A stretch of 30,007 nt of DNA, taken from NCBI GenBank assembly GCA_018398765.1, contig JAHBMJ010001278.1, positions 2,501 to 32,507 of the forward strand. The letters are read 5' to 3'. Below, in pieces: positions 19,870-29,794 of this stretch. How positions within the stretch are numbered: the stretch's first letter is position 1; each line of letters begins with the position of its first letter. A model generated the notes under the pieces. That model saw only the letters and a list, made by a program, of their open reading frames with translations, searched no databases and had not been told where the DNA came from. Source of the DNA: Chromera velia (Eukaryota; Sar; Chromeraceae). The translations under genes were made by a program, and so were the position numbers.

Positions 19870-22800
19870 GTCGGTGGGTGAGGATGGACGGACGGATGGA
19901 TGGATGGATGGATGGATAGATACGTGTGATGGATGCGTGTGTATTTGTGCGCAAGAGAGAGAGAGAAAGAGAGAAGTGTACGTCTGAAGGGACGACAAGA
20001 CGACTCGAAATTTTTCCTTTCCCCCCCTCTTTGCTGGTGTGTGTGTTTTTTCCTCGTCCGCCTTTTCTTTCGTGTCTGAGTGTCGTCGCTCTGTCCCGCG
20101 ACTTCGGTTGTTGTGCAGAGGCTCTGGTCTTTTCGCTTTTCCGCGCGTCTTTTTTTTTTTAACCTTTCGCACTGCTTCGTTTTTGTTGTTCTTTGAGGAA
20201 AAGGAGGAGGTGGAAGCGAACGGCGACCCTCCTCTGTTGGGAAAGGACGGGAAGGGAAGCAAGCTTGTCCTTCAGCCCGCCTGCTTTTCACTCTTTCCCT
20301 ATTTTTGAGTGCAGTCGGTTTGCCGTCCCTTTTTGTGGTGCCCGAAAAGTTCAACGAAGCCTCGACGGAACTCCAGAACAGATTCTCCAAAGGCAAAGCC
20401 AAGGCGTCAGACAAATTCCTCAAAGACACCTACTCGAGGGAAGTCCCTGCAGACGGATTTCCGATTTATTGCAGGTGTGTCCTGTCTGGTGAGCGTGAGC
20501 ATCTGCAGCTCCGCAGGAAAGACAGATAAACAGACAGACAATATTTTCTTTCTCTTCGTTTCTTTAGTTCTCTTGAGTCACTGTCAAAATGGACAGGCCG
20601 AGAGAGAGAGTAGACAAAGTGCTTCGATTTGACATCCAAACGAGGACACGTGGATTTGAGCTCAACGGGGCAGTTTCTGGCTGGTTGTCCCTCTTCTCAC
20701 CCTCTGATTCGCCTCTCCGTCTCTCGTTGCGTAAATGGGTGCTGTCCATGGATGTTTATGTGGATGTGCAGACAAGTGTGGGAGACCATCGTTTCAGCCA
20801 AACAATTGGATATTCCAACACAAAAAGAAATGGTTGGGACTTTCCGGTGAGTCAGTCAGCTTAGCTTGGGCGTTGATGGGCGTTGCATGGAGCGGCGGTT
20901 GAGGGGCTGCCCTTTCTTTCGCGTGCGCCTGCCTTCGCTTGGAAATCGATGGAAAGAGTTTTTTCCCGTTATCTTGATTGCGTCTTCCGTTCGATCAACT
21001 CTCTTTCTTGGCATTTCACCCTCACATCTTGTCTCGTCTGGTCTCGTAGTCTTGATGCTTTGTCCGCAGGAGTTTGCGTGAATGAGAGAGAAAGAGGGAG
21101 ACGGAGGGGGATCGCGTAAACACGAGAGACGCGAAATGAAAATTGATAGGAAATCTTTGGCAGTCGGCACCCTCTCTTGTCCCATCTCAGAGTATTTGCT
21201 TTGTTCTGTTTGCGTCTCTCGAGGAGCAAAGACGGAGATCGGCATGACCATGTGGAGGTGAGAAATGGTGTTGGTGCCTGTATGCGTCGGTGGGCCTGTA
21301 GATTGCTTTTACTGAGCATGTAGAACATCACGAGGTGCCTTCTCTCTGGCTGTGTGCAGTTGCGAGGAGATCAAGGTGCAGGTCGTGGCAGGGTTGCAGG
21401 CAGAGATCGCAAAGATGAACGCGCTGGTGGGTGCAAGTGCCTGCCTGGCATGGGGTCGGGTGGTCTGGTTGAAGGAAGGAAGGGTCTCCCTCCATGAAGC
21501 GAGGGGGGGGGGGTTGCGTGGGTTGCTCGCTTGTTTTGCCGCAGCGGATGAATTCAGCAGACACACTCATGTGCTTGTGAAGGGCAGGATAGAAAAAGGT
21601 GGGGCATTCTTGTATGATTGCACAAGTGCTCGCTTCATCTTTGCCTCGTTCTTGATGAATGAATGAATGAATGAATGAATGAATGGAAGAATGAATGAAT
21701 GAATGAATGAATGGAAGAATGAATGAATGGAAGAATGAATGAATGAATGAATGGAAGAATGAATGAATGAATAAATGAATGAATGAATGGAAGAATGAAT
21801 GAATGAATGAATGAATGAATGGAAGAATGAATGAATGAATGAATGAATGAATGAATGGAAGAATGAATGAATGAATGAATGAATGAATGAATGGAAGAAT
21901 GAATGAATGAATGGAAGAATGAATGAATGGAAGAATGAATGAATGGAAGAATGAATGAATGAATGAATGAATGGAAGAATGAATGAATGAATGGAAGAAT
22001 GAATGAATGGAAGATTGAATGAATGAATGAATGGAAGAATGAATGAATGAATGAATGGAAGAATGAATGAATGAATGAATGGAAGAATGAATGAATGGAA
22101 GAATGAATGAATGAATGGAAGAATGAATGAATGAATGGAAGAATGAATGGAAGAATGAATGAATGAATGAATGAATGAATGGAAGAATGAATGAATGAAT
22201 GAATGAATGGAAGAATGAATGAATGAATGAATGAATGAATGGAAGAATGAATGAATGAATGGAAGATTGAATGAATGAATGAATGGAAGAATGACTGAAT
22301 GAATGAATGAATGAATGAATGGAAGAATGAATGAATGAAGGAATGAATGAACGAATGAAGGAATGAATGAAGGAATGAATGAATGAATGCACGCAGGTCG
22401 AGAAAGGAGAGGACCCAAATCTTCCTGCGAAAGTGAAGGCGGTGCTGCAGGAGGGACTCGGTTGGTCTTGAGTGGGATTGGGTGCTTTGCGTTTGTGTGT
22501 AGTTGATTCGGCATCTGCAGTTTTAGTTCGGTTCTTTTGAGAGGCAGAAACAGTGATGGGCAGAAGGGGTCTTTTGAAGAGAGGGGTGGACCAGGAGGAG
22601 GTCAATTTGGGTTTTCTCTCTCATTTAGTTTCCGTCCTTTTGTTTGTGAAGTTGGTTCTCTCTCTCTCACTCACAAAGGTAGGTAGGGAGGGAGGGAGGT
22701 AGGGAGAGAGAGTGTGTGTCTGTGCGAGTGAGTGCATGTGTGTATGACTGCTGTGTGCAGAAGAATATTCGGAGCCCGCGAGTCGCTACTCGGTCGGTTG

Positions 22801-25282
22801 ACTCAGGACTGGTCGATTCATTGAGTGATCGATCCGTTGACTGATTGATTGATTGATTGATCTTTTGTTTTTTCTGACTTCTGTCCTACTTTCCTTCCAT
22901 CCTGATTGCATTCCCTTTTTGCCCTCGCTTCAGCTTCCTTTCTTCCATGCTCGCCTGCCTTTTATGCGCGTGTGCATCAGTAGGTAGAAATACAAAGTAA
23001 TCCTTCCTTCGCGCTCTGATTCTCACAGACGTCCCTTCCTCTCTCTCTCTTTGCTGCATGATTGCAAACTATGCAAACAAACTTGGCTTCCACTCGTGCT
23101 TGCAGAAGGACATCTTCGAGAAGAAGAGAAGCGAATTGTTGCAAGCGTAAGTGAGAGGGAAGGTCTGCATGAGAGCCTCATTTGCACTCACTCTTCTTTG
23201 CTGTCCCCCCCGTTTAGCCGTCTTTCTCCTTTTGGTTCAGCGAGGATCTGGCTTCTCTCTTCGTGCTGCTGCTTTGTTCTTTCCTCTCGTCCCCTCACGT
23301 CTCCTACAGTTGTGCTTCAACAGACATGACAGGCAGATCTTTAGAGAGAAGGGAGAAAGGAGTGTGAAGATCTTTTTCTTGGAAGAGAGACGTGAAACAG
23401 TGTCTGTCGATAGCGATCACAAAGATGAATTCCTCTGCGACTTCTTCTCCCACTTCAAGAAGAGTCCATCTCCGTGCATACCTCTTTCTCCCTTCTCTCT
23501 GGATGGATGTTTGATTTGCTGTTTTGATCTGGTTGGTTGCTTCAGGATGAAGGCTGCCCTCGGTCGGCCTGTAGGACTGCACATTGGTCACCTGAGAGAG
23601 AGGCTGGCGAGAGAAGCGGATAGACGCCTGGCGTCAGTCAGTCTGTTTCTTTCTGTGGGAGGGAAGAAGAAAGAAACAAAAACAGATCGAAGGGAAGGGA
23701 AGGGCAGGGAAGAGATCCCTTCGGACACACACGCAGAAATGCAGACAGAAGCAAGAAACAAAGCATCTATCTCTCTTGCTTCTCAGGCTTCTCTCTTCAG
23801 CTCACTCGTTCCTACGGGTTCAACTCGTTTTTCGTCTCCCTTCGTCTTTTGTTGATGCGAAGAAAAGAAGCAAATTTGTGTGACATTGTGATGAATGTGT
23901 CTCTTCTCATGCAGCGCTGCCGTGAGCACGAAGGGAGACAAGAGTTCGGTCAGTTCGCTTATCGGTCTCTTTCCTTCCCTTCCCTTCCCTTTCCTTGTTT
24001 GGAGGGTGGACATCGGCTCATTCCCCCTCACTTTTCTGGATGATTCTGTCCTTCTTTCTATTTATTCCGAAAACCCCGAGAGAAGACCTCGGTATTAGAT
24101 CGGTGATGAGGCCGGCCCGAGAGTGATGTGAAAAAGAAAGAGAGAGGTTTTCAATTCCCACAGATTTTCCGGAAAACAGGAGAGGGAGAGAGCCAACTGG
24201 AGCGATCTTCAAAGAACTTCTTAAAAGCAACGAAAAGTAACGGAAAGTGCGAGAGCTGCAGAGAACAATCACTTTGCACAGGACCACGAAGGAAGAAGAC
24301 CCTAAGAATTCTGCAGAACGAATGTATTCGTCTGTTTCTCTAGTGACACAAGTGACTTTCTTGTCTCTGTGCAGAGCGACAGTGGTGCATCGAGCAGCAG
24401 AGAAGAGAAGTGGGCGGGCTTCAGCGACACCGTGTGAGTTGAGAATGGAATGGGTGGGGGGACTTCGTTTTTTTTTGTGGGTGGGGTTGGGGGCTTCTTG
24501 TTTGCTTTGACGGTGAGATGAGAAGCACGATCGGCCGTCGTTACTTGTTTGTGCGCAGTGCGTGTTCCGTTTTTCTGTGTGTCATTTCCGCTTTGGGCAT
24601 GCTTCCCCCAGCATCTCTTTTGAAGACTCTCTGTCTCTCTTTGTGTGTTGTTTTTCGTCATTCTTCTCTTTTCATCAGAAACCAATGGAAAAGCGACGCC
24701 CTGAAACGATTCGATGACGAACTGGAAGGTCAGTCGGTCGGTTGGTCGGTTGACCTGCGTGCATTTGAAGGTGCCAGGTGGAGGAAGAAAGAAAGGCAGA
24801 GGGAGGTTCTTTTCTCTTTTGTGCTTCTTTCTGTTCGTCTTCCTCCGCTCCATCATTCCGGCCTTGATTTGCCCCCAAAAGAACTTTTCTCTGAAAGCAT
24901 CCAACAGCTCCTCCTGCATTCCTTCACCTGAAAACATCCGAGTCCATGCATGAGAAGTGAGTTATTGAGAGCGGTAGTGAGTGACTGAACGAATTAATGT
25001 ATTTGTGAGTGTATGAAAACACGCAGCCTTCGATACGGATCTTCCTGAAGTGGGCAAAGTGAGCTTTGAAGGAACGGAAGCGAAGGCAGCGTTTGGAGGT
25101 CTGTGTCTTGTTCCTTTTTTTTCAATCTGTTGGGTCGCCAGTGGGAAGGGGATTTGGGGGTGGCAATCAGGGCAGCTGTGGATGTCGCAGCAAAACGGTC
25201 CCTTCTTTTTGTTTCTTTCCTTCTCCCTGTCTCTCTCCCTCTCTTTCTCTGTCTGTCTGTTTGTCTGTCTGTCCGTCTCTCG

Positions 25283-25333
<51 letters not shown>

Positions 25334-27843
25334 CGCGCGCGCGCGACCATCCAGTGTCGGCGTGGTGAAAACTTGAGAAAGCAAAGATGCGCGTTCTTTC
25401 GCACGGGGGGAGTCTGTACGATACGGCCTCTGTCTTTTATGTTTAACCTGCTTGCCCTTCCTGTTTCTTCGGCTGTGTGAGAGCTTGCAGTTTCTCTTTC
25501 GGCCTCTGTTGAAAGGATAAGGGGGGAGGAAGTACAGAGGCTGAGAGCGGCGGTGAGAGAGTCCGTCTCGCGTGAACTGGAGAAGGTGGATGCCCTTCTG
25601 GAAAATGCAAGTGAGTGGGTGGGTGGGTAGCACGGTGGGGGGAGTTAGGGCTGCATCAGAAGTTGGGAGGGCGAGAGGACGAGAAGGGCTGGAGAGCAAG
25701 TGAAGGAGAAAGAAAGAAAGAAAGAAAATCATTTTTTTTTGCATTGGTTTAGTTTTTGACTAAGTCAGATATCTACCGTCTCACTGACTGGCTGGCTGGC
25801 TGGCTGGCTGGCCGGCCACCTGCAGACAGAAGAGTGGATGGATCGATGACGTGCCTCCCTCGCATGCAGACCTGCAAGGCGACAAATTCTGGAATGAGGT
25901 CTCTGAGATTTGCGCGACTTCCTATCGTTCTTGCGGGAAGACCTTCAATTCCTCTGCAGGAGGTCTGGGTCTTCAGATGGGATCTGAGGAGGGGGGGGTG
26001 GAGGAAGGGGGAGAGAAGCTGTTACAGGTTCTGGGAGGTGGAGGAGACGCGGAGGCGAGTGCGGAGGACTCGGAGGCTGCCCTCTTGCAAGTGGCTGCAC
26101 TTGAGATTGAGGGGCTCCTGAGGGCGCGTCTGGAGAGAGTCGCACAGTCCCTTCCTCAGAGGGTGGTCGAAAAGTGAGTAAGTCAGGGAAGGGGGGGGGG
26201 GGAGTGTGCTCGGCAAAGGGGGTGAGAGTGCGCAGCTGATTAAGGCTGGCCTGTCTTCGCTTCTCTTCAAGAAACTTTTTTTGGCCATCGATGAAGCTCG
26301 GCATGAGTCAGTGTGTTAAAACAGGCATTCTCTTCTCTTCTCTTCCCTCCTCTTCCGCCCAGCCAGACCCTCCTGACAAAGTCTGCGGCCTCCGCCGCGC
26401 ATCAAGGTACGCATTCTTTCTTCATTGAGATAGAGGGAATGTGCGCCGCCAATTTTAATCACTGACTGTGCCCATCCCTCCTGCTCCCTGCGGACGCCAT
26501 GTGTCTTTTTCTCTTCCTGTGTATTTTCTGAAGGTTCAAAGTCCTCTTCGAAGCCGATGAAGACGACACTCCAAGACAAGTCAGTCGGTAGTTCCTCTCT
26601 CTGGTCCCCGACTCAATCAGTTGCTCACTCCTTTGCCCCCTCTCTCGCTACATGCATCTCGAACGAGCGCAGCTATTTCTTGAAGAGAAGCGCAGACAAA
26701 GGGGGAAAATGTAGTTGGAGCGAATTGTCGAGAGAAAAACCAGAACCTTCCTTCGGCAGTGGTTGCATTCTGCCTACCTTCCAATGTCGCCTCCTCGCTT
26801 CCTCTGGAGGCTTTTCTTTCCTCTCTCCCTCTCTCTTTCTCTCTCTTTTGCTGTTTTCGTCTTGTCCTGTATTGCTCATGTCTTTCTCGCCCGCCCGCCC
26901 GCGGGTCTTGCTGGTCGGATCTTGCTTGGGCTGTCTGTGAGCAATCTTTCCCTCCTCTCTTTCTCTGCACCTCCTTTGCCTCCCTCCCTTCTTTCCGGCA
27001 GTGGATCGCGATGAGCCCGTCGGAAATCCAGAAGGCATTTGTGAAAGCCAGGGACGCAGCTTTACGTCAGTCCGTCAGTTGCTCATTGAGAAAGGCATAC
27101 GGAAGGACACTGGAAATCGTCTGTGCTTCAGATTGTCTGATCAGTTGCTCGCTCTCAGCTCTTCTCTTTCTTCCATCCGTGCATTCCTGCTTGTTTTCGC
27201 TTGCCCCCTTCTCTGTGTCTCTCCCTCTCTGCTACGGTCGTGCATTTGAGAACTTCGGTGCACTCAGGACTCTGAGATTATGAGCTGCGCTTGTAAACAA
27301 AAAGCTGTCGTCGGTCTCCTTTCTTCTCCTTCTCGCCCCATACTGTCGTTTCCCTGTTTGTCTGTTTGTCTGCCCATTTGGCCGCTCGTCTCTGGGAGCG
27401 AAACAGCAAACAAGACAACTCGAGAACGCACGAAGGGCTTTTCTGGCTGCATGCAGCTCTGATCGACACCTTCGAGAAGCTCCGAGTCGACACCCGAACT
27501 TTTGAGTCCTGTCCTGCGCCTGTAGAGGTCAAGAGACGTCAGTCGGGGTGAGGGAGGATGTGGGTAGGAGATGGAGTGCAGTGCGACAGAAGAGAATCAC
27601 AGTATGCAAACGGAATTCTGTAGGGTTCCCTCCAGCGCTGTCTTCCCCGGCTTGTTTTGTTGCAGGGGTCTTTTGTTTTCTTTGGCCTCGCTTCGTTCTT
27701 CTCTTTTTCCCCCTCTGTTTTTTCTCCGGTGCTTTGGTAGTTTCATGTGCCTGAATTACCTGGCTGCCCTCCGGAAAGAAATTTTGCGGCACTATCTCGC
27801 TACGTTTCTCTCTGTCTCCTGTCTTCCCCTCTCCGCGGGTGCG

Positions 27844-27892
<49 letters not shown>

Positions 27893-28544
27893 TCAGAGAG
27901 AGAGAGAATGCTGGTGTGCATGATTGCAGGCTTCTCAAAACCTGTTTTCAGTGAGGGCAGAAAAGAGGCAGTCAAAGAGAAGGTCTGTTGGCATCGTCGA
28001 ATGGGGTTCTTCTATTGTTGCTCTTCTTTTCTTCGCACCCTCGCTTCTCCATTGAGCTTTCTTTTCTTGTCCTTGCCGTACCAGCAATTCGATGTCCGTC
28101 CATCTTTCCTGCAAAGCCAACAAGTACAGGCGCTCTCTCTCTGTGGATGTGTGTTCGTGCAAGTCTCTGAATGACACGCGGTCACACACACGCGTGCGCA
28201 CAGAGAAAGAGAGAGAGAGACTTTTAAGCTGCAGTAAGGAGATGGATGGGAAGCTACGGGTCGGCTTTCTGGGAGAAAATAAGGAATTCCTTCCACTTGC
28301 TTCCATGAGTAGTCGTCCAGACTGTATCCTCTCTCTCTCTCTGTTTGCATCCATCAACAGGCGACGTCGATGATGAAGAGAGAGTGCTCCAGGGCACAAG
28401 AAATTCAGGCAGCTGGAGGGTAAGTAGTACTTGTTCTCTCTCTATCTCTCTCCCTCTCTCTCTGTCTCTATTTCTCTTTGCGAGTGTGTGTGTGTGCGTG
28501 TGTGTGTCTGTGTGTGTGTGTGTCTGTCTGTCTGTCTGTCTGTC

Positions 28545-28575
<31 letters not shown>

Positions 28576-29794
28576 GTGTGTCTGTCTGTGTATGTTTGCG
28601 TGCATCTGGGCGACGTTTGGGAGAGACAGGCAAAGAGGGCTGTCTGTCCTGATTGATGTTGTGATGACCCTCGGTGTGGCTTTTGTGTTTTTGTGTGTCT
28701 GTCTGATCCTTTTTTCATTTGACTGGCGCTTAAATCAGTCCTCTGTCTGTGATGGCCTCCCTTTTCCGTTGCTTCTTCAATCGCTAGTTGCTTCCGTCTG
28801 CGTTCCGTGCTTCTTGTTGTTTCCGGGTACGAAGAAGCATTGCTTGACTCTCTTCTGCTTTCCGCTGTTGGCGCTGCAGAGCACCCGCTAAACTTCCTTT
28901 GTGGGCGTACTTCGCGTTTTTGATTCTCGGTCGGTTGGTTGGGTGGTCGCTTTGTTGGTTCATCCTCTGCGGGTCTCTCTCCCTCTGCCTCCAGTCTGTC
29001 TCTTTCTCTCACTCTCTCGCTTCTTCGCTCTTCCTTACTCCTCAATTCCGCGCGAAAGAAATTCAGCAGAGGGGAGGAGCAGTTTGCCCGTCGGATCTCT
29101 GTCATCACTCTTGTGCGTGGATGCTGACGGGAAGTTGTGCGTGTCTGTGTGCCAGCTTTCGCCTGTGGTCCTTCTAAAGAATGCGCGGCTCTCTTCCGGA
29201 TTCTTTCCAGCCTTCGATCACTGCTTTTTTTGAGGTGTCTCCCTCCCTTCCATCACATGCATGAACGGTCTCTTCCCCTACCTGTCGGCGTCCCTGCCTG
29301 CCTTTCTACGCTTCTGTCTCGTTTGTGTTCTCTCCTGCAGGGTGGAACGAAATCGTGATGGTCCTGTCGAATCCTGCCACATTTTTCTTCCTCGGCATTT
29401 TGGCCGTCGTCGGGATTGTGGCCTTCTACACTGGAAACAAAAAGTGAGTCAGGGAGTGAGTGAGTGAGTGAGTAACGGAGGGAGGGAGGGAGAGGGAGGG
29501 ATGAAAAGGAATCAACGAAGGATGCGGAGCGCAAGCTTTCTTGCATGGCGTCGTTTGCCCTTTCTGAGTCTCCTTTGTCTCCCTGCAAAAAAGTGTGTGT
29601 AAGTGTGTGTGGATGTGTGTGTCTGTGTGTGTGGATGCGTGTGTCTGTGTGTGTCTGTGTGTTTCTGTGTGTGAGTGAGAGTGTGCAGAATGATGCTTGA
29701 TCTCGGCAGACAGGCGCTCGGAATGTCGACTTCGTTCCTTCTCCCAGTGCTCCAATCAGTCCACTCGGCGGTGGCACCTCAGGTCAGGGCGTAG
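16778..29794 (+). CDS. SEY1: Sey1/RHD3/atlastin-type dynamin-like GTPase, 32 exons
   Basis: Spliced gene for an ER membrane-fusion GTPase, about 850 aa, near the usual 770-850 aa of Sey1/RHD3. By family it tethers and fuses ER tubules in a GTP-dependent way. The ATG at 16778 opens a peptide matching the family N-terminus ([11 protein letters not shown]). Seen in order: P-loop GCQSSGKST (residues 44-52), switch I QTTKG (73-77), DVEGTD (95-100), IIRD G4-like motif (172-175), the FRCEEI signature (299-304), helical middle, PRQW motif, C-terminal membrane hairpin and amphipathic tail. Codon phase agrees across all inferred junctions except exon 23/24. The TAG at 29792 is the likely stop, but CAG|GTCAGG just before it could be another donor, so the C-terminus may continue beyond. 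Exons are given in the three block entries. Family assignment is very secure; individual boundaries are inferred without transcripts, exon 15 least surely. Confidence 0.95.
18088..18316 (+). repeat. (CT)n microsatellite in SEY1 intron 4
   Basis: Nearly pure TC dinucleotide tract with TTT and TG interruptions, beginning just after the exon 4 donor. It contains one ambiguous base (N at 18238). All long open frames over it are artefacts of the repeat. Confidence 0.95.
19888..19921 (+). repeat. (GGAC/GGAT)n microsatellite in SEY1 intron 8
   Basis: About eight GGAC/GGAT tetranucleotides run shortly after the exon 8 donor. Confidence 0.85.
20315..26579 (+). CDS. SEY1: SEY1 exons 9-24: end of GTPase region and helical-bundle middle
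   Basis: Inferred exons: 20315-20474, 20772-20846, 21360-21426, 22397-22460, 22761-22792, 23106-23146, 23324-23401, 23546-23632, 23915-23948, 24375-24433, 24679-24728, 25027-25098, 25491-25610, 25870-26173, 26363-26406, 26534-26579. Exons 9-11 give the family stretch [15 protein letters not shown], then EMVGTFR joined to CEEIK. Exon 12/13 gives [12 protein letters not shown], like the LEEYD segment of RHD3. Exon 13 is only 32 nt. Exon 15 (23324-23401) is the least certain: it was chosen because it keeps phase and has GTCTGT as donor. Exon 22 is the longest and has a Gly/Glu-rich insert. Exon 24 encodes a [15 protein letters not shown] segment matching the plant RF..LF..D.D..PR.W motif, but the 23/24 junction is one base out of frame. 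Confidence 0.85.
21652..22390 (+). repeat. Large (GAAT)n / GGAA-interrupted satellite in SEY1 intron 11
   Basis: About 735 bp of GAAT tetranucleotides, broken at irregular intervals by a GGAAGAAT step and giving modules of roughly 12-40 bp. It ends a few bases before the acceptor of exon 12 (22397), so it fills most of intron 11 and replaces the usual pyrimidine tract region. Frames reading as Ile-His-Ser-Phe repeats on the minus strand are not genes. Confidence 0.97.
22837..22862 (+). repeat. (TGAT)n microsatellite in SEY1 intron 13
   Basis: A short run of TGAT/TGACTGAT units in a stretch of related tetranucleotides. Confidence 0.75.
25222..25346 (+). repeat. Compound (TCTG)n-(CT)n-(GT)n-(GC)n microsatellite, SEY1 intron 20
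   Basis: TCTG tetranucleotides pass into a CT tract, then GT, then alternating GC. The alternating GT/GC portion has potential to adopt Z-DNA. Confidence 0.93.
25786..25815 (+). repeat. (CTGG)n microsatellite in SEY1 intron 21
   Basis: Roughly seven CTGG/CTGA units upstream of the exon 22 acceptor. Confidence 0.85.
27002..29794 (+). CDS. SEY1: SEY1 exons 25-32: C-terminal region with membrane hairpin
   Basis: Inferred exons: 27002-27065, 27457-27537, 27930-27982, 28085-28123, 28361-28419, 28880-28929, 29341-29443, 29689-29794. All are in mutual phase. Exon 25 begins with the Trp of PRQ-W and encodes AFVKARDAA. Exons 29-30 give [10 protein letters not shown] followed by APAKLPLW and a first hydrophobic segment (AYFAFLILG). 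Exon 31 continues with [11 protein letters not shown] and the second hydrophobic segment ([16 protein letters not shown]). This is the layout of the RHD3 membrane hairpin, where a conserved NE..LL.NP loop lies between two short TM segments. Exon 32 encodes a tail ([15 protein letters not shown]) like the amphipathic helix after the hairpin in plant RHD3. Confidence 0.9.
27846..27909 (+). repeat. (GT)n-(GA)n compound repeat in SEY1 intron 26
   Basis: A GT run is followed directly by GAGA, just upstream of the exon 27 acceptor. Confidence 0.9.
28484..28596 (+). repeat. (GT)n/(CTGT)n compound repeat in SEY1 intron 29
   Basis: Alternating GT with an internal block of CTGT tetranucleotides, all in sense orientation. 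Confidence 0.93.
29592..29686 (+). repeat. (GT)n-rich repeat in SEY1 intron 31
   Basis: GT-rich tract with CT and GA interruptions running to the exon 32 acceptor. Confidence 0.9.

Noticed and set aside
19461-20429. 322 aa minus-strand frame opposite SEY1 exons 7-9
   Set aside because: Low-complexity Ser/Arg/Pro composition antisense to well-supported exons and introns; no domain.
21328-22605. 425 aa and 315 aa minus-strand frames rich in Ile-His-Ser-Phe
   Set aside because: They are translations of the GAAT satellite in SEY1 intron 11.
24962-25744. 260 aa minus-strand frame
   Set aside because: Antisense to SEY1 exons 20-21 and driven by the compound microsatellite in intron 20.
28200-28330. 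Extra SEY1 exon after CTGCAG at about 28234 ([18 protein letters not shown])
   Set aside because: Joining it in phase after exon 28 starts with TAA, and exon 28 to exon 29 already gives the family-like continuation.
28254-29108. 284 aa minus-strand frame with His-Thr repeats
   Set aside because: Antisense to SEY1 exons 29-30; the His-Thr run is the GT repeat of intron 29.
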